Below are positions 35,073 to 37,914 of a DNA stretch of 37,914 bases, one piece after another (the stretch's first letter is position 1; every line of letters begins with the position of its first letter). The translations under genes were made by a program, and so were the position numbers. Below the pieces are notes generated by a model. The model had not been told where the DNA came from. It worked only from the letters and a program-made list of their open reading frames with translations, and did no database searches. This stretch comes from Myxococcales bacterium (GTDB taxonomy: Bacteria > Myxococcota_A > Polyangia > Polyangiales > Polyangiaceae), in assembly GCA_021778125.1 (NCBI GenBank), contig JAJYCT010000009.1, forward strand, positions 1-37,914. Reading direction: 5' to 3'.

Positions 35073-35279
35073 CGAGAGTACCCGGGCGTTGCCGTCTTCG
35101 GTGCCGTAGATCACGCCCTCAGATTCAGACAGCAACGACCCCGGGTCGATACCGTGGGAGGCTGGTCATCTCGGAAGTGTCCGTGGGGTACACGTCCGCG
35201 TCGTCGGTTGAGGATGTCGTCATCGAAACGGCCAGCGAGTCACTGCGCATCGTCACGGTCTGCCGTTCGTGCGGGCCGG

Positions 35280-35440
35280 AGGCTAGGCTGTCGTCGAGGG
35301 AGGCGCGCTGGGAGCGGAGGGACGCGGACGGCAGCCCATACTGCGCTTGGGGGCCTGGCGGGAAGGTCCCCGACGCCGAACGCCCCTTCGCGCCACCTCA
35401 GGTAGCTGCGCGCGACGACGGACCCGGCGCGGCGTACGCT
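35280..35440 (+). repeat. Degenerate copy of the 5' end/upstream region of 29378..29860
   Basis: gctgggagcggagggacgcggacggc...agcccatact matches 29837-29875 in the same orientation; further weak matches (ggcgtacg-ttcga) upstream. Confidence 0.65.
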
Positions 35441-35444
35441 TCGA

Positions 35445-35912
35445 GTGGAGGACGCGGGCGTCGTGCCGGTGGAAGTTCGCTCGGGGCAGGTCTGGGAGTT
35501 CACCAACGGCGCCGCTCCGGTACGTCGCGCTCGCGTCGTACGGGTGAGCGAACCGATTTGTGGCGTGAGGTACGTGTTCCTCGTCCGGACCAACTCCAGC
35601 CAACCGATGCGCACGACTCTGCATCGACTACAGCACGAGCAGGCCGGCGCGCACCTCGTCGAGGATGTGCTTCCGGAGGAGGAGGTTGGCAGGACGCTGC
35701 CGTCGCCCGGGCCGATCGAGACTGCGAACGGCGGCGGGGTGCACGTCACCGTGCACGAGCCCAGGATGTCGATCGGAGATCGCCGCGCCTACGTGGCGCG
35801 TGCCCATCGGCTTCGCGCGCAGGGGTTTGCTGTCGCAGAAGTCGCGGAAACCATGGGCGTGTCGGCAGCGGTCGTGGAGGTGTGGCTCGTGGAGCCGCCG
35901 GGCGGGGAGTGA
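35445..35912 (+). CDS. Hypothetical protein with C-terminal helix-turn-helix-like segment
   Basis: RSGQVWEFTNGAAPVRRARVVRVSEPICGVRYVFLVR; RRAYVARAHRLRAQGFAVAEVAETMGVSAAVVEVWLVEPP. Confidence 0.6.
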   Translation: MEDAGVVPVEVRSGQVWEFTNGAAPVRRARVVRVSEPICGVRYVFLVRTNSSQPMRTTLHRLQHEQAGAHLVEDVLPEEEVGRTLPSPGPIETANGGGVHVTVHEPRMSIGDRRAYVARAHRLRAQGFAVAEVAETMGVSAAVVEVWLVEPPGGE

Positions 35913-35983
35913 GGGCGCGGCACTCGTGCCCTTCATACCGGACAAGCCCAGCGAGACCTCGTCGAGCAGGTCTCGGGATCGGA

Positions 35984-37225
35984 CTACTTGCACATCCCCG
36001 CCGTGCAGGTCTGGCCGGAGAGGCACGTGTTGTAGCAAGACCCGCAGTTGAGCGGATCCGCCGTGGTGTCGACGCAGGCTGGGGCGCACAGCGTTGTGCC
36101 GCCCGTGCACGTGGGCATGCAGTTGGCGGCGGTGAACTCGGCCCGCACCAAGTTGCACGCAGTGCTCGGAGCCTGGAGCAAGCCGCAAGTGGGTCCGCTC
36201 GTGCATGATACGCAACTTTGGCCCGAGCAATCCGCGCACCGCCACGTGGCAACGCTGCTGTTGTCGAGTTCGCACTGCTGCCGGGCGTCGAACAGGTTGA
36301 GGCAGTTGCCCGAGTAGCCGTTCCGCGCGACGTGGCATGCAGCGAGACATTCGCTCATCGTCGGCGTGTAGCAGGAGTACGTGACCTCCCGCGTGCACTC
36401 GGCGATGCACTGGTCGACGGGACAGGAGCTCGCGGTGCAGGTGCACGTGCCGCCCATGCAGGACTCGCCCTGGGCACACGCATGCCCGCACGCGCCGCAA
36501 TTGATCGAGTCTCCGGAGAGATCGATGCACGCGGTCTTGCCGGACCCCGTGGGGCAGAGGTTCTTCGGGTTGCACTGGCACGTCCCGTTCTGGCACGACT
36601 TCGTTGGATCCGTTGCCAGGCACCACTGGTCGGCCTGGGGCTCCTGGTCGACGACGCCGGTGCAGGCGTCGTCTTTGCCGTCGCACGTGATCGTGGCGCC
36701 GGGGTGAATGCTCGGATCGCTGTCGTCGCAGTCCCCGCCGCTGCAGACCTGTGGCGGGTAGCCGTCCTTGTCCTTGTCGAGCACGTCGAACGTGCAAACG
36801 GAGCTCGCCGGATCGCACTGGATGTTCGTCTTGCAGGCGTCGCCCTTCCACGCGTTCTGGCAGTCGGTCACAGACGCGCACGCAGGGCTCGCGACGCAGC
36901 CCTTCTCCACCGTGCAGTACTGGCCCGCCGGGCACGCCGTCGCGCCGGAGTTCGGCCCGATCGAGTGCTTGCAGGCGCCCGCGACGCACGCGTCGACGGT
37001 GCAGGAGAAGCCGTCGTTGCAGCCACTGGAACAGCTTCCTCCGGCGTCGCCCCCTCCGCTGCCGGACCCGCTCCCGGAGCCGCCACTCGACCCGCCGCTC
37101 GACGCGCCGGAGTCGGAACCGCCGCCAGAGCCCGAGCCCCCGCCGGACGACGAGCACGCGAAGGCCGCGGCGACGATCAGCGCGAGCGCGCTCACCCGTG
37201 GGAAACGAATTGAGGACGAGATCAC
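35984..37225 (-). CDS. Cys-rich lipoprotein with MopE-like metal-binding motif
   Basis: VSALALIVAAAFACSSSGGG; DKDKDGYPPQVCSGGDCDDSDPSIHPGATITCDGKDDACTGVVDQ; further Cys-rich repeats. Confidence 0.8.
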   Translation of the reverse strand: MISSSIRFPRVSALALIVAAAFACSSSGGGSGSGGGSDSGASSGGSSGGSGSGSGSGGGDAGGSCSSGCNDGFSCTVDACVAGACKHSIGPNSGATACPAGQYCTVEKGCVASPACASVTDCQNAWKGDACKTNIQCDPASSVCTFDVLDKDKDGYPPQVCSGGDCDDSDPSIHPGATITCDGKDDACTGVVDQEPQADQWCLATDPTKSCQNGTCQCNPKNLCPTGSGKTACIDLSGDSINCGACGHACAQGESCMGGTCTCTASSCPVDQCIAECTREVTYSCYTPTMSECLAACHVARNGYSGNCLNLFDARQQCELDNSSVATWRCADCSGQSCVSCTSGPTCGLLQAPSTACNLVRAEFTAANCMPTCTGGTTLCAPACVDTTADPLNCGSCYNTCLSGQTCTAGMCK

Positions 37226-37393
37226 TGCCCACCTCCGGCAGTGACCGGCATCGCGAGGCCCCAGCCCATTCTGTCGCACCATGATCCGCGTTCTCCTTCC
37301 CTCAACGGTGTCCGTGAGTGCGTTCTCTCCATGCCTGCCCCCGGCTGCGTCCGTGGCGGCGTGCTGGCGCACAAGTCGCCCCGAAGGCGGCGC

Positions 37394-37780
37394 TCACAGC
37401 AGGCAGTTCCCCGCGACCCCTGCGCACGAGCACTGACTGCTGCACGCATCACACGAGAACGGGCAACCCATGTATGACTGGTACGCACTCGCATTCTGCG
37501 ACGCGCAGCTCTCCCAGCATGACGAGTCGAACTGAGCGCAAGCGCACCGGCACTTGACGTAGTCGGAGCCCGCGCCTGTCACGCAGCTGGCGAGGCTTCC
37601 GCAGTTGCTCTGCACGCAGCTCCAGCACGCGTCGCTCGGATTGTCGCTCGCGCACGACGGCCCGTGGTACGGGAAGCCGCCTCCGCCCCCGCTGCCCGAC
37701 GAGCACGCGAAGGCTGCGACGACTGCGATGGCGATCGCACCGGCGCGTGCCACACAACTCGCAGACGAAGCGCCGATCAC
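37394..37780 (-). CDS. Small Cys-rich lipoprotein
   Basis: IAIAVVAAFACSSGSGGGGG lipobox; SDACWSCVQSNCGSLASCVTGAGSDYVKCRCACAQFDSSCWESC. Confidence 0.75.
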   Translation of the reverse strand: MIGASSASCVARAGAIAIAVVAAFACSSGSGGGGGFPYHGPSCASDNPSDACWSCVQSNCGSLASCVTGAGSDYVKCRCACAQFDSSCWESCASQNASAYQSYMGCPFSCDACSSQCSCAGVAGNCLL

Positions 37781-37914
37781 TGCCCACCTCCGGCGACCCG
37801 CGTGTACTTCATCTCGCCCACCATGGGCTGGACGTGCGCCATGTGGTTCGCGTCGAGGAGCCGGAAGCGCTCGGTCTGCCCGCCGCCCTCGGTCGAGATG
37901 ACGAGGATCGTGCT
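37777..37914 (-). CDS. C-terminal part of an ORF running off the window
   Basis: Reads STILVISTEGGGQTERFRLLDANHMAHVQPMVGEMKYTRVAGGGQ*; GTGA overlap with 37780 start. Confidence 0.6.
   Translation of the reverse strand, partial: STILVISTEGGGQTERFRLLDANHMAHVQPMVGEMKYTRVAGGGQ

Noticed and set aside
1-37914. tRNA, rRNA, transposase or integrase genes
   Set aside because: None could be recognised by eye in either strand; a weak tRNA could be missed without a covariance search

Overview
High-GC window with a myxobacterial (Myxococcota-like) character: many Cys-rich lipoproteins, a MYXO-CTERM-type C-terminus, one-component and two-component regulators, and an ECF sigma/FecR cluster. It is an accessory region with numerous partial duplications and truncated genes. 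Left edge: Cas4/RecB-like PD-(D/E)XK nuclease, DUF932 protein and a small conserved ORF with a terminator hairpin. Middle: secreted metallophosphoesterases, a BlaI/BlaR1-like pair with a candidate operator, a Cys-rich tandem-repeat protein, a PIG-L deacetylase, a sigma factor/FecR operon, two histidine kinases and a kelch/DUF1566 protein. The most interesting locus is 30.8-34.1 kb: two small TIR-family proteins (one DUF1863/ThsB-like) convergent with a large protein that appears to combine a TIR-like domain, a TIR domain and a SLOG-like Rossmann domain. This is a candidate Thoeris-like NAD+-signalling defence system in which a TIR takes the place of the SIR2 or Macro effector module. Just upstream of it lies a decayed duplicate of the end of the DUF932 cassette found at the left edge. 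Two unrelated genes also share an upstream leader that extends into identical first codons (MRMGVVR). All family calls come from reading motifs by eye; no database search was run.
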